Source: Clostridiales bacterium
Lineage (GTDB): Bacteria; Bacillota_A; Clostridia; Saccharofermentanales; Saccharofermentanaceae
Assembly (NCBI GenBank): GCA_017537905.1
Contig: JAFYJX010000012.1
Coordinates: forward strand, 1 to 14,715
Length of the DNA: 14,715 bases
Direction: 5' to 3'
Shown: piece after piece, positions 1-7,780 of the stretch
Position numbering within the stretch: the stretch's first letter is position 1
Layout: each line of letters opens with the position of its first letter
Notes under the pieces: generated by a model
The model's database searches: none
Seen by the model: the letters and a program-made list of their open reading frames with translations, nothing else
What the model was told of the DNA's origin: nothing
Program-made: the position numbers and the translations under genes

Positions 1-2648
1 CAGCAGCACCTGCTCCCGCACCGGCACCCGCTCCTGTAGCTGCAGCTCCCGCACCTGCGCCTGCGCCAGCTCCCGCGCCTGCTGAATCAGCTTTCGGACC
101 TATCGGCACACCTATGCCGACACCTGCTCCTGTTGCACAGACAGGCAGCAACGAGCCTCCGAAGAAAAAGAAGAGCAAGGCAGGACTCATCATCGGTCTT
201 TCCGCTGCAGGCGTTGTTCTTATCGTTGGTATCATCATCGGTATCGTATTTGCGGTAAGAAATTTTGCGACACCTGAGCCTACTCATACAAAGAAGCCTA
301 CAACAGAAACTACTGACGAACCGACACAGCCCGTTTCAGACAAGGCTGCAAGAACGATCATGGTATATGCGATCGGTACAGACCTTGAGTCTAACGGCGC
401 TAACCTTTCTGCTGACATTAAGGAAATGATGGCAGCCCAGCCCGGCAAGGGAGTAAACATCGTACTTCAGACAGGCGGATGCAAGAATTTCCAGAGCCCG
501 TTCATGCAGGACGGCGCATGCCAGCGCTTTGCGATCGAGAACGGCAATATCAATGAACTCGAGAACCTTGGCGATGTAAGCATGGTAGAGCAGCAGACTT
601 TGCAGGACTTCATCAAGTTCGCGAAAGAGAAATATCCTGCGGATCATTACATCCTCGTATTGTGGGATCACGGCGGCGGAGTACCTCTCGGATTCGGCCA
701 GGATGAGCTCCACGACGGCAAGCTCACTGAGATCGAGATCGCTGATGCCATCAAGAATGCTGATATCCAGTATGAGACCATCATCTTCAATGCATGCCTT
801 ATGGGTTCATTGGAAGTTGCAAAGGCATTAGATCCTTATACAGAGTACATCGTTGCAGCAGAGAGCCCTACATGGGGAAGTGCTTACTATGACGTAGGCA
901 TCAACTATACCAATTTCCTTAACTATATCGGCAAGGATTTCAAGGGTACTGCAAAAGACTACAGCGAGTACATCGTAAGAGATTACATGGACAATATCGA
1001 AGCTACACAGAACGCTACAGGTTACTATGGCATCGATACATGTATGTCTGCTATTGACACAGATAACATCAATGAAGTTCTGGAAGCTTACGAGAAGTTT
1101 ATCGCAGCTCTCGACAAGAGAGTTTTCGAGCAGAACGGATATGCTGAATACGTACAGTTAAGAGAAGCATGCGGTTCTTTCGAATCCACAGACTCTGTTG
1201 ACCTTACGACTCTTGCGAGCAAGTACATCAACTGCGGTGACAAGAACATCGAGCAGACAGCAAGTAAGCTTATCAACGAAGTCGGTAACTGCGTTTTCAC
1301 TGAGAGCAACAACTCTTACACATATGCACACGGCATGACAACTTATGCTCCTTACCAGTATCCCCAGTATTACAACGAGGCAAGAGTCACGTTCAAGACT
1401 CTGGGTTACCACGAATCGACGATCGTTTTCTACGACAAGTTCGTAAGTAAGGAACTCTATATCCTCAACATGGTCGACTCTGCAGGTGATTGGTATATCA
1501 AGCCGGCAGATGCAGGCGAGATCAAGTCAGGTAATGTTTACGATCTTTCAAATCTCGTTGTAGACATGGGCGGCTATGAGGCTATCAAGCTTACGGCTGA
1601 CGACTGGAAGGTCATCCGTGAGGTAAAGGTAACTCTCGCTTATATCTTCCCTGAGGACAAGAGCAAGATCTACTACCTCGGTTCTGACAACCAGTATGAA
1701 GTAGACCAGAATAATTACATCATTCTCCAGAACCCTACAAAGTGGGTATATTTCAACAACTTCGGATTCGTTACATCCGAGTGCCTTAAGTATGAGGTAG
1801 CAGCTGACGGTACATGGAAGAAGTATCTTGCCGCTGAGGCATTGATCAACGATAAGACAGCTTATGTTGTTATCGCGTTCAGCAGCGAAAAGCCTGACGG
1901 TGAGATCATCGGATACTACTACGCTGATATCCTGACCGATACATTTGATGCTAACCAGGGTGTTCAGTTTACTGATTCCGATAAGATCGTATTCGTTCGT
2001 GAGTACTACGATACAGCTACAAAGACAATGAACTACGAATCTCTCGGTAACGGCAAGTCAGTTTCATACGATGAAGCAGTAAGCCTCTACAGATATTCCA
2101 ATGTCGACTACGGCGACGTTGTTGGTTACATCGGATTTGATATCTATGACGTATATAACAACGACTTCAGACTCCAGTTAAGAGAGGGTAAGCCCGCTGC
2201 TGAGATCGATGCGGCAAGAGGCGGCGGAAGCGACTACGACACGGGCAAAACAGACGCTTCATCTATGGTCGGTATGTGCGTTACTTACGATTCAAATTCC
2301 ATCTTTAACAACGCACCTTGTGACTGGGTATCTTCAAACAAGAAGATCAAGTCTGATTCCGTATACTATTCAGATACAAAGAACCTTTCACTTAAGTTTG
2401 AGGTAGCCGAGAACTCTGATCAGGAATTTACATATGTTTATTACTACAGTGAAGACAACATGTTCTCGCAGAGGGAACTCTCGTCTTCTGTAAAATCCGG
2501 CAAGGCAAAGGTCAAGAAGGAAGGCGACAAGTATGTTATCTCCTTCGATTACGACGGAAAGATCAAGGAAGGCTACTACATCATCGTCATTACCGATAAG
2601 TCCGGAAACAAGCAGGCTGTCTCTGCCTGCCAGGTTGTAAAGAAATAA
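1..2648 (+). CDS. Membrane-anchored clostripain-family (C11) cysteine peptidase, 5' end missing
   Basis: The reading frame is open from base 3 with no stop, so the ATG at 114 is internal and the true start lies upstream; 881 residues are visible. It opens with a Pro/Ala run, then a Lys-rich stretch and one hydrophobic segment (codons about 180-260) that should anchor it in the membrane, then a Thr/Pro linker. The peptidase domain follows: TIMVYAIGTDLES, the His motif LWDHGGG (His codon 669-671) and the Cys motif NACLMG (Cys codon 795-797). His then Cys, each after a hydrophobic strand, is the C11 dyad; clostripain itself is secreted and prefers Arg at P1. About 500 further residues are Tyr/Asp-rich and not recognised, perhaps beta-sandwich or substrate-binding. 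The topology suggests an extracytoplasmic catalytic domain. The missing N-terminus may hold a zinc ribbon, as in similar Pro/Ala-linked proteins (inference). No terminator separates it from ilvB, 32 bp downstream. Confidence 0.85.
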   Translation, partial: AAPAPAPAPAPVAAAPAPAPAPAPAPAESAFGPIGTPMPTPAPVAQTGSNEPPKKKKSKAGLIIGLSAAGVVLIVGIIIGIVFAVRNFATPEPTHTKKPTTETTDEPTQPVSDKAARTIMVYAIGTDLESNGANLSADIKEMMAAQPGKGVNIVLQTGGCKNFQSPFMQDGACQRFAIENGNINELENLGDVSMVEQQTLQDFIKFAKEKYPADHYILVLWDHGGGVPLGFGQDELHDGKLTEIEIADAIKNADIQYETIIFNACLMGSLEVAKALDPYTEYIVAAESPTWGSAYYDVGINYTNFLNYIGKDFKGTAKDYSEYIVRDYMDNIEATQNATGYYGIDTCMSAIDTDNINEVLEAYEKFIAALDKRVFEQNGYAEYVQLREACGSFESTDSVDLTTLASKYINCGDKNIEQTASKLINEVGNCVFTESNNSYTYAHGMTTYAPYQYPQYYNEARVTFKTLGYHESTIVFYDKFVSKELYILNMVDSAGDWYIKPADAGEIKSGNVYDLSNLVVDMGGYEAIKLTADDWKVIREVKVTLAYIFPEDKSKIYYLGSDNQYEVDQNNYIILQNPTKWVYFNNFGFVTSECLKYEVAADGTWKKYLAAEALINDKTAYVVIAFSSEKPDGEIIGYYYADILTDTFDANQGVQFTDSDKIVFVREYYDTATKTMNYESLGNGKSVSYDEAVSLYRYSNVDYGDVVGYIGFDIYDVYNNDFRLQLREGKPAAEIDAARGGGSDYDTGKTDASSMVGMCVTYDSNSIFNNAPCDWVSSNKKIKSDSVYYSDTKNLSLKFEVAENSDQEFTYVYYYSEDNMFSQRELSSSVKSGKAKVKKEGDKYVISFDYDGKIKEGYYIIVITDKSGNKQAVSACQVVKK
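3..83 (+). repeat. Low-complexity Pro/Ala coding repeat
   Basis: About 27 consecutive codons are almost purely alternating Ala and Pro (GCN CCN). This is an extended interdomain linker in the C11 peptidase gene. The repeat continues to the left edge, so its full length is unknown. Confidence 0.8.
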
Positions 2649-2680
2649 GGCAGATGAATCGCTAACGAGGTGAATTTGAA

Positions 2681-4363
2681 ATGAAGATGACCGGAGCACA
2701 GATACTTGTCGAGACCTTGATAGAACAAGGTGTTGATACCGTGTTCGGTTTTCCGGGCGGAATGGTCGTAGATATCTATGACAAGCTCTACGACAAGCAG
2801 GATAAGATCAAGCATATCCTGACCGCTCACGAGGAAGGTGCCGTTCACAGCGCTGACGGTTACGCCAGAGCGACCGGAAAAACAGGTGTCGTCATCGCGA
2901 CATCAGGCCCCGGCGCGACTAACCTTGTTACGGGAATCGCTACGGCCTATCTTGACTCCATACCTCTCGTTGCAATAACAGGCAACGTAAGTAATTCCAT
3001 GATCGGAAGAGACTCATTCCAGGAGATCGATATCACCGGCATCACTCTTCCTATCACGAAGCACAACTTCTTTGTACACAAGGTTTCAAAACTCGCTGAC
3101 GTAGTCCGTAAAGCTTTCGAGCTCGCACAGTCAGGAAGACCCGGTCCTGTCCTGATCGATATTCCGAAAGACGTTCAGGAAGCAGTCTTCGATTACAAGA
3201 AGCAGCCTGTTAAAAAGCCCGAACCGATGCCCTGCTGCAATGATGAAGACATCAATAAAGCAGTAAAGCTCATTAAGGAATCCAAACGTCCTTATATCTA
3301 TTTCGGAGGCGGCGCGGTAAGAACTTCCATTGGCGAAGATATCGTTAAGCTCGCTGACAAACTTGATGCTGTTATCGGCTGTTCGATGATGGGCTTATCC
3401 GAGATCCCTTCTGATTCCCCGAGATTCCTGGGTATGCAGGGAATGCACGGACGCTATGCATCTTCCGTCGCTCTCGCAAAGGCGGATCTCATAATCGCCC
3501 TGGGTGTCAGATTCTCTGACAGGGCTACCGGAAAGACTGAGAAGTTCTCGCTCTCGGCCACAAAGATCCACGTTGACTGTGACCGCGCCGAGATCGGAAA
3601 GAACGTTCCTGTAGATCTCGGCATCTGCTGTGATCTCAAAGACTTCACAGAGCGCCTTATCAAGGCAGCGCCGCAGCGCAAGAATACCGAATGGATCAAA
3701 AAGGTAGACCAGCTTAAGCAGAGGGAAGCTGACGCATATGAAGGACTGCCTTTCCTGCCTCGTGATACGATCAACATTATTTCGGATAACATAAAGCCTG
3801 ATACGAGACTCGTAACCGATGTCGGCCAGCACCAGTGCTGGGCAGCGCAGTTCTTTAAGTTCAGGAACAAGCGCACCTGGATCACTTCTGGTGGTCTTGG
3901 AACTATGGGTTTCGGCTTGGGCGCAGCTATCGGAAGCTCGATCGCGACTGACACGAGAAGCGTTCTTATCACCGGCGACGGGAGCTTTGGCATGTGTCTT
4001 AATGAGCTTGCTACGGCAGTCACATACAATGTTCCCGTCACTATCGTTATCTTCAATAACCATGCTCTCGGCATGGTAAGACAGTGGCAGAAAGTTTTCT
4101 TCGACGGAAGATACTCGAACACGACGCTCGACCGCAAGACTGATTTTGTAAAGCTTGCCCAGGCGTTCGGCGCAAAGGGTTTTAAGGCAACGGACAAGAA
4201 GTCTTTCGAGGAAGCATTCAAAAAAGCATATAAGGTAAAAGGTCCTGCAATAATCGATCTCACGATCAAGACGGACAGCCTCGTTCTGCCGATGTTAAAA
4301 CCCGGCGGAACATTCAATAACCTGATCTTAAGAAGGGAGGATATCAGCGATGCCGAGAAATAA
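2681..4363 (+). CDS. ilvB: Acetolactate synthase large (catalytic) subunit
   Basis: Catalyses the ThDP-dependent condensation of two pyruvates to acetolactate, or pyruvate plus 2-oxobutyrate to acetohydroxybutyrate, the first common step of valine, leucine and isoleucine synthesis, in the cytoplasm. The 560 residues match the family length. Visible motifs: GFPGGMVVDIYD near residue 23, the catalytic Glu51 in AHEEGA (often HEQGA elsewhere), SGPGATN at 75-81, GRDSFQE at 109-115, a central FAD-binding region, and the ThDP/Mg motif from GDG (432-434) to NN (459-460), followed by HALGMVRQWQ. The start is fixed by GAGGTG at 2667-2672, 8 bases before ATG. The gene overlaps ilvN by 14 bases. There is no T-box or leader-peptide attenuator directly in front, because the C11 peptidase gene ends 32 bp upstream; any control must lie upstream of the window or inside that gene. 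Confidence 0.96.
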   Translation: MKMTGAQILVETLIEQGVDTVFGFPGGMVVDIYDKLYDKQDKIKHILTAHEEGAVHSADGYARATGKTGVVIATSGPGATNLVTGIATAYLDSIPLVAITGNVSNSMIGRDSFQEIDITGITLPITKHNFFVHKVSKLADVVRKAFELAQSGRPGPVLIDIPKDVQEAVFDYKKQPVKKPEPMPCCNDEDINKAVKLIKESKRPYIYFGGGAVRTSIGEDIVKLADKLDAVIGCSMMGLSEIPSDSPRFLGMQGMHGRYASSVALAKADLIIALGVRFSDRATGKTEKFSLSATKIHVDCDRAEIGKNVPVDLGICCDLKDFTERLIKAAPQRKNTEWIKKVDQLKQREADAYEGLPFLPRDTINIISDNIKPDTRLVTDVGQHQCWAAQFFKFRNKRTWITSGGLGTMGFGLGAAIGSSIATDTRSVLITGDGSFGMCLNELATAVTYNVPVTIVIFNNHALGMVRQWQKVFFDGRYSNTTLDRKTDFVKLAQAFGAKGFKATDKKSFEEAFKKAYKVKGPAIIDLTIKTDSLVLPMLKPGGTFNNLILRREDISDAEK

Positions 4364-4862
4364 GATAATCATTGCGATCTACGTTGATAACCAGTATGGT
4401 GTCCTCTCACGTGTAACCGCGATGTTTACGAGAAGAGGTTACAACATCGATTCTCTTACGGTAGGCGAGACTGAATCTCCCGAGTATTCACGAATCACGA
4501 TCACACTTACCGCAGAGAAGAACGATAAGGACCAGGTGGTCTCACAGCTTCGTAAGCTCTATAACGTTAAGAAGGTAATCGTCCTTTCGACAGAAGACTG
4601 TATCAAGCGCGAGCTCCTTCTCATTAAGGTAAGGAACACCGAACAGCAGCACGCCGATATCGTGGAAGCAACGAATATCTTCAGAACGAAGATCATCGAT
4701 TTCACGGATGAAGCCATCAGTATCGAGGCGACCGGAGACAGCCAGAAGATCGATGCTTTCATAGAATATATGAAAAAATTCGAGATCATCGAAATGTGCC
4801 GTACTGGTATCGTTGCGCTCGACAGGGGCGGTACGAATATCTGGTCTGAACACGAAGACTGA
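4350..4862 (+). CDS. ilvN: Acetolactate synthase small (regulatory) subunit
   Basis: Regulatory partner of IlvB; in this family it raises catalytic activity and confers feedback inhibition by valine. The 170 residues fit the IlvH/IlvN long type. The N-terminal ACT domain spans about residues 5-80 (IIIAIYVDNQYGVLSRVTAMFTR, then GYNIDSLTVGETESPEYSRITI). The C-terminal domain, about 85-165, includes RELLLIKVR and ends near TGIVALDRG. The start codon lies inside the last 14 bases of ilvB, with the ribosome site AAGGGAGG (4333-4340) also inside ilvB, which suggests translational coupling and balanced subunit synthesis. No hairpin terminator follows; the next 58 bases are AT-rich and seem to belong to the hpf promoter region. 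Confidence 0.96.
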   Translation: MPRNKIIIAIYVDNQYGVLSRVTAMFTRRGYNIDSLTVGETESPEYSRITITLTAEKNDKDQVVSQLRKLYNVKKVIVLSTEDCIKRELLLIKVRNTEQQHADIVEATNIFRTKIIDFTDEAISIEATGDSQKIDAFIEYMKKFEIIEMCRTGIVALDRGGTNIWSEHED

Positions 4863-4868
4863 TTTACT

Positions 4869-4916
4869 CAAATTAATACAAATTTAATCAAAATTACTCC
4901 CTACTTCGTTTATAAT
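4869..4916 (+). promoter_or_regulatory. hpf promoter: TATAAT with phased A-tracts upstream
   Basis: A perfect -10 hexamer TATAAT lies at 4911-4916, but no good -35 sits 16-18 bases upstream. Instead three 10-base units in exact register precede it: CAAATTAATA (4869-4878), CAAATTTAAT (4879-4888) and CAAAATTACT (4889-4898). Such A-tracts phased at one helical turn are expected to bend DNA and may act like an UP element. No SigB or SigH consensus was recognised. Confidence 0.5.
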
Positions 4917-4967
4917 AAAATCAAAGGTCAAAGCCTTTTGAAACTTTCAACGGAAGGGAGTGATTTT

Positions 4968-5510
4968 ATGAAGATCACTACACAGGGTAACGGAATTCGC
5001 ATCGGTACGAGACTTGAGGAAAAGATCGCTTCTAAGATGTCGAAGTTCGACAAGTACTTCGGTGATGAAGGAACACTCAATGTCCGCATCAGACCTGAAG
5101 GATCCGATATGGTAGTCGAGATCACAATGAAGTTCGACGGCAGGATCTTAAGAGCTGAGGCAGTTGATGAGGATATCCTGACAGCAGTTGACAGAACAGT
5201 TGATAAGCTCGAATCTCAGATCAGAAGACAGAAGACCAAGTTCCTTAAGAGAAAGAAGGACTTCCCGGGAATCGTTAATTATCTTGAGGATGACGGCGGA
5301 GCTGATTTCGACTTCGTTGACGAAAAGGACGAGAAGATCACAAAGCGTAAGCAGTTCGCATTAAGACCCATGACATCTGAGGATGCTATCCTCCAGCTCG
5401 AGATGTTGGGACACGACTTCTTCGTATACCTTGACAGCGATACAAATTCTGTCTGCGTTGTTTATAAGAGATATGACGGCGGCTACGGCTTGCTTGAACC
5501 TGAATATTGA
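4968..5510 (+). CDS. hpf: Long-form ribosome hibernation promoting factor
   Basis: Binds the 30S subunit in slow-growing or starved cells and drives formation of inactive 100S ribosome dimers. The 180 residues comprise the N-terminal S30AE domain (1 to about 97: MKITTQGNGIRIGTRLEEKI, then DILTAVDRTVDKLESQIRRQKTK), a charged linker, and the C-terminal dimerisation domain (about 124-178: RKQFALRPMTSEDAILQLEMLGHDFFVYLD, then YKRYDGGYGLLEP). The C-terminal domain marks the long form typical of Firmicutes. The start is ATG 4968, placed 7 bases after GGAAGGGAG (4952-4960); a TTG at 4938 in the same frame lacks a ribosome site and would add ten non-conserved residues. It has its own promoter region and two terminators, so it is probably monocistronic. 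Confidence 0.95.
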   Translation: MKITTQGNGIRIGTRLEEKIASKMSKFDKYFGDEGTLNVRIRPEGSDMVVEITMKFDGRILRAEAVDEDILTAVDRTVDKLESQIRRQKTKFLKRKKDFPGIVNYLEDDGGADFDFVDEKDEKITKRKQFALRPMTSEDAILQLEMLGHDFFVYLDSDTNSVCVVYKRYDGGYGLLEPEY

Positions 5511-5532
5511 TCTATTACAACTGATATATCGG

Positions 5533-5556
5533 GGCTGCCTTCGGGCAGCCTTTTTT
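5533..5556 (+). terminator. Intrinsic terminator of hpf, first of two
   Basis: A 7-bp stem GGCTGCC/GGCAGCC (5533-5539, 5544-5550) with a TTCG tetraloop is followed by six T. It lies 22 bases after the hpf stop. Confidence 0.93.
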
Positions 5557-5581
5557 GTTGCCGGAGATGATATTTTCGCGG

Positions 5582-5601
5582 ACTGCCTTCGGGCAGTTTT
5601 T
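5582..5601 (+). terminator. Second, tandem terminator after hpf
   Basis: A 6-bp stem ACTGCC/GGCAGT (5582-5587, 5592-5597) with the same TTCG loop runs directly into a T-tract ending at 5601. Its core CTGCCTTCGGGCAG is identical to that of the first terminator 48 bases upstream, so one probably arose by duplication of the other. Confidence 0.85.
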
Positions 5602-5817
5602 GTTGCAACAGAAATTGCCTTACATTTGACGGGAAATTTTTACATATTTCCGCCTAAAATGCCTTATAGATATCTGACGGACAGCTTTTGGGTTATGGGG
5701 ATAATATTGTAAGGTTTACCGTCATTTACGCTAAAATGCAATTTAACAGTAAGCTGGGGCTTTACAAACAGAGCCGTAAGTGAGAATATCAGTCGACTGC
5801 GAAAAGGGGATATGTAA
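5602..5817 (+). other. Non-coding leader of the YunG-like gene, with TGACGG repeats
   Basis: This completes the 307-base gap between hpf and the next gene. No coding sequence is supported. TGACGG occurs at 5627-5632 and 5675-5680 and inverted (CCGTCA) at 5719-5724. The outer two sit in an imperfect inverted repeat (5627-5644 against 5709-5724) sharing TGACGG, AAA and TTACA. A possible weak promoter is TTGTAA (5707-5712) with TAAAAT (5732-5737), but the 19-base spacer is long. The ribosome site AAGGGG is at 5804-5809. Confidence 0.4.
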
Positions 5818-6264
5818 ATGGAATATAAGTTTTTGGGACATGAGACTGCGGCAGAGGTAAAACCCAAGAAAGGCTGCGGTTATAAGCTGGAATCTCTTTT
5901 GGATCTTTATGATGTATTGGCAGACGGGGTTTGGAGAGCTGCTACCTGCGCACCGAGGATGCAGGCAAAATGGAGCGAAGAGAACAAGACCTATGGCCAG
6001 TGCTCGATCACGGCATTCCTTATCCAGGATATTTTCGGCGGCGAAGTCTACGGCATCAAGAGACCTGACGGTAATTACCACTGCTACAACGTTATAGACG
6101 GAAATCAGTACGATCTTACAATAGAGCAGTTCGGGGATGAGGCAGAGAGCCTTGTTTACGACAACACAAATCCCCAGCTCCGCGAGGTCCATTTCAGGAA
6201 GGAAGAGAAGTACAACAGGTATCTTCTGTTAAAGAGCCTTTTAAAAGGCGTCCGCGGGGAATAA
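5818..6264 (+). CDS. YunG-like small protein of unknown function
   Basis: A 148-residue soluble protein with no signal peptide or membrane segment. The central stretch KWSEENKTYGQCSITAFLIQ, followed by DIFGGEVYGIKRPDGNYHCYN and YDLTIEQF, resembles the Bacillus YunG family as I recall it; that match is from memory. The family's function is not established. Cys62 in GQC, His88 in NYHCYN, and Asp94 or Asp99 fall in the order expected of a papain- or transglutaminase-like Cys-His-Asp site, but activity is inference only. Ribosome site AAGGGG lies 8 bases before the ATG. The gene is bounded by tandem terminators upstream and a 95-base AT-rich gap downstream, with no clear terminator of its own, so it may read through into the deacetylase gene. 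Confidence 0.75.
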   Translation: MEYKFLGHETAAEVKPKKGCGYKLESLLDLYDVLADGVWRAATCAPRMQAKWSEENKTYGQCSITAFLIQDIFGGEVYGIKRPDGNYHCYNVIDGNQYDLTIEQFGDEAESLVYDNTNPQLREVHFRKEEKYNRYLLLKSLLKGVRGE

Positions 6265-6359
6265 CACTTTTTATTCTGTAACATAATTGTTTCACTAATA
6301 GTCTTTCAGAGTGATAAACTTATTTTGAGATTTCGTAGAGCCCGAAAAGGAGAGACTTT

Positions 6360-7766
6360 ATGCGCAAAACGTTCACGACACTTTTTGTTCTGACCGTGAT
6401 TACGGGTGTCTTGAGCTTTATTGCCACTCTTTGTGATGTCAGATCGGGCGCGAACAGGGGATATGTCCAGTCAGGTGACGCCACATACTACTACGATGAT
6501 TTCGGTGATGAATATGTAGGCTTTAAGGTCATGCCCGAAGACGGCGCGACCAAATATTTCGATGAAGATACTCATATAATGGCCAAGGGTGAGACTGAGA
6601 TCTCCGGCAACATGTACCTTTTCAGCAATGAAGGCGTAATGCTCACGGGTTTCCAGAAGACCGGCGGCAAGACCAGATACTACAGTCCCGAGACAGGCGT
6701 AATGAAGAAGGGCTGGCTTGATGACAAGTCCGAAACCTACTATTTCGATGACGAGACCGGCGAAATGGCTACCGGCTGGAATGAGATAAAAGGCAATAAG
6801 TATTATTTCGATCCAGCCAACGGCAAGTCTGCAAAGGGCCTGTTTAAGCTCGAAGAAGGAACTTATTATGCCGATCCTGATACCGGTGCAGTCGCTGCAG
6901 GACTTAAAGTGATCGAAGGCAAGCAGTATTTCTTCGATGAGGATACCGGCCTTATGAAGACCGGCTGGATCGATTATAAGGATGAGAAGTATTTCTTCAA
7001 TGAAGAGACAGGTGAAGGCCTTGACGGTATCGTCGAAAAGGAAGACGGCAAATACGGATTCATCGGCGGCCTGATGATCAGAAACAAGAGAGCTATGGCT
7101 GACAACCACCTCTATTATTTCGGTGATGACGGCAAGGTAACCCGTGAGGTCGACGGCAGCAAGCCGATGGTCGCGCTGACATACGATGACGGTCCGTCCA
7201 CATATACTGATTCGATTATCGACACGCTCGAAAAGTACGGCGGCAAGGCCACATTCTTTATCGTCGGCGACAGAATCTCCTGGAATGAGAAACAGGCAAA
7301 GCGCGAAGGCGACCTCAATTACGAATTGGGCAACCACACATATGGTCACAACACTCTTACAAAGCTTAAAAAGGAACAGATTCAGGAAAAGATCCAGAAG
7401 ACTGATGACGAGCTTATCAGAGTAACCGGAAGAAAGTCTACATGCTTAAGACCGCCGGGAGGAAGCTGCAATAAAACAGTTAAGTCATCTGTTGAACTTC
7501 CGATCATTTTATGGAGTGTTGATACAAGAGACTGGGAGAGCAGAAACGCCGATAAGATCTGCGCACGTGTTATCGGTAAGGTCAAAGATGGTGATATCGT
7601 TCTCATGCATGACCTTTACCAGTCGACAGCAGACGCCACAAAGAGGATCGTTCCCGCGCTCGTTAATGCAGGATTCCAGCTCGTAACTGTTGAGGAAATG
7701 GGCCTTCTGAAGCGCGGCGGTCTAGAGAACGGCGTGGTCTATTACTCTATCGAGAATAAGAAGTAA
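6360..7766 (+). CDS. Secreted polysaccharide deacetylase with choline/glucan-binding-type repeats
   Basis: A 468-residue exported enzyme. Residues 1 to about 25 form a signal peptide or N-terminal anchor. Residues 40-255 hold seven to eight wall-binding repeats of about 20 residues (GW-type cores such as TGWIDYKDEKYFF and KKGWLDDKSETYYFD), which in related proteins bind choline-substituted teichoic acids or glucans. The NodB deacetylase domain follows with all five motifs: TYDDGP (274-279, Asp276 likely catalytic base, Asp277 metal ligand), HTYGH (326-330, metal-binding His), RPPGG (364-368), DTRDW (388-392) and IVLMHD (413-418). It probably removes N-acetyl groups from peptidoglycan or another envelope glycan; the exact substrate cannot be read from sequence. 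Ribosome site AAGGAGA is 6 bases before the ATG. Any promoter in 6265-6340 is weak (TTCACT at 6291, TAAACT at 6315). It ends 14 bp before the lipase-like gene. Confidence 0.93.
   Translation: MRKTFTTLFVLTVITGVLSFIATLCDVRSGANRGYVQSGDATYYYDDFGDEYVGFKVMPEDGATKYFDEDTHIMAKGETEISGNMYLFSNEGVMLTGFQKTGGKTRYYSPETGVMKKGWLDDKSETYYFDDETGEMATGWNEIKGNKYYFDPANGKSAKGLFKLEEGTYYADPDTGAVAAGLKVIEGKQYFFDEDTGLMKTGWIDYKDEKYFFNEETGEGLDGIVEKEDGKYGFIGGLMIRNKRAMADNHLYYFGDDGKVTREVDGSKPMVALTYDDGPSTYTDSIIDTLEKYGGKATFFIVGDRISWNEKQAKREGDLNYELGNHTYGHNTLTKLKKEQIQEKIQKTDDELIRVTGRKSTCLRPPGGSCNKTVKSSVELPIILWSVDTRDWESRNADKICARVIGKVKDGDIVLMHDLYQSTADATKRIVPALVNAGFQLVTVEEMGLLKRGGLENGVVYYSIENKK
6477..7124 (+). repeat. Tandem wall-binding repeats within the deacetylase gene
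   Basis: Codons 40-255 encode degenerate repeats of about 20 residues with the pattern G-(W/F/L)-x4-5-G/D-x-(K/T)-Y-(Y/F)-F-(D/N/S)-x2-(T/N)-G. DNA identity between units is low and position-dependent, so this is an old protein repeat rather than a recent DNA duplication. Confidence 0.8.
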
Positions 7767-7780
7767 GGTTCACATCATTT

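Noticed and set aside
3454..4317. Long minus-strand open frame (287 codons) opposite ilvB
   Set aside because: Lies wholly antisense to a clearly conserved ilvB, has no ribosome site and its translation resembles no domain; it reflects codon bias of ilvB.
4938..4967. Upstream TTG start for hpf
   Set aside because: No ribosome site before it, and the ATG at 4968 has a strong one and matches the conserved family start.
5383..5712. Plus-strand open frame of 109 codons over the end of hpf
   Set aside because: It reads through both hpf terminators in the wrong frame and encodes no recognisable protein.
6477..7124. Regular repeats as a possible CRISPR array or satellite
   Set aside because: The periodicity is at protein level, in frame, with degenerate DNA; there are no identical repeats separated by unique spacers.
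6471..7349. Minus-strand open frame of 292 codons opposite the deacetylase gene
   Set aside because: Antisense shadow of a repetitive coding region with biased codons; no start signal and no recognisable protein motif.
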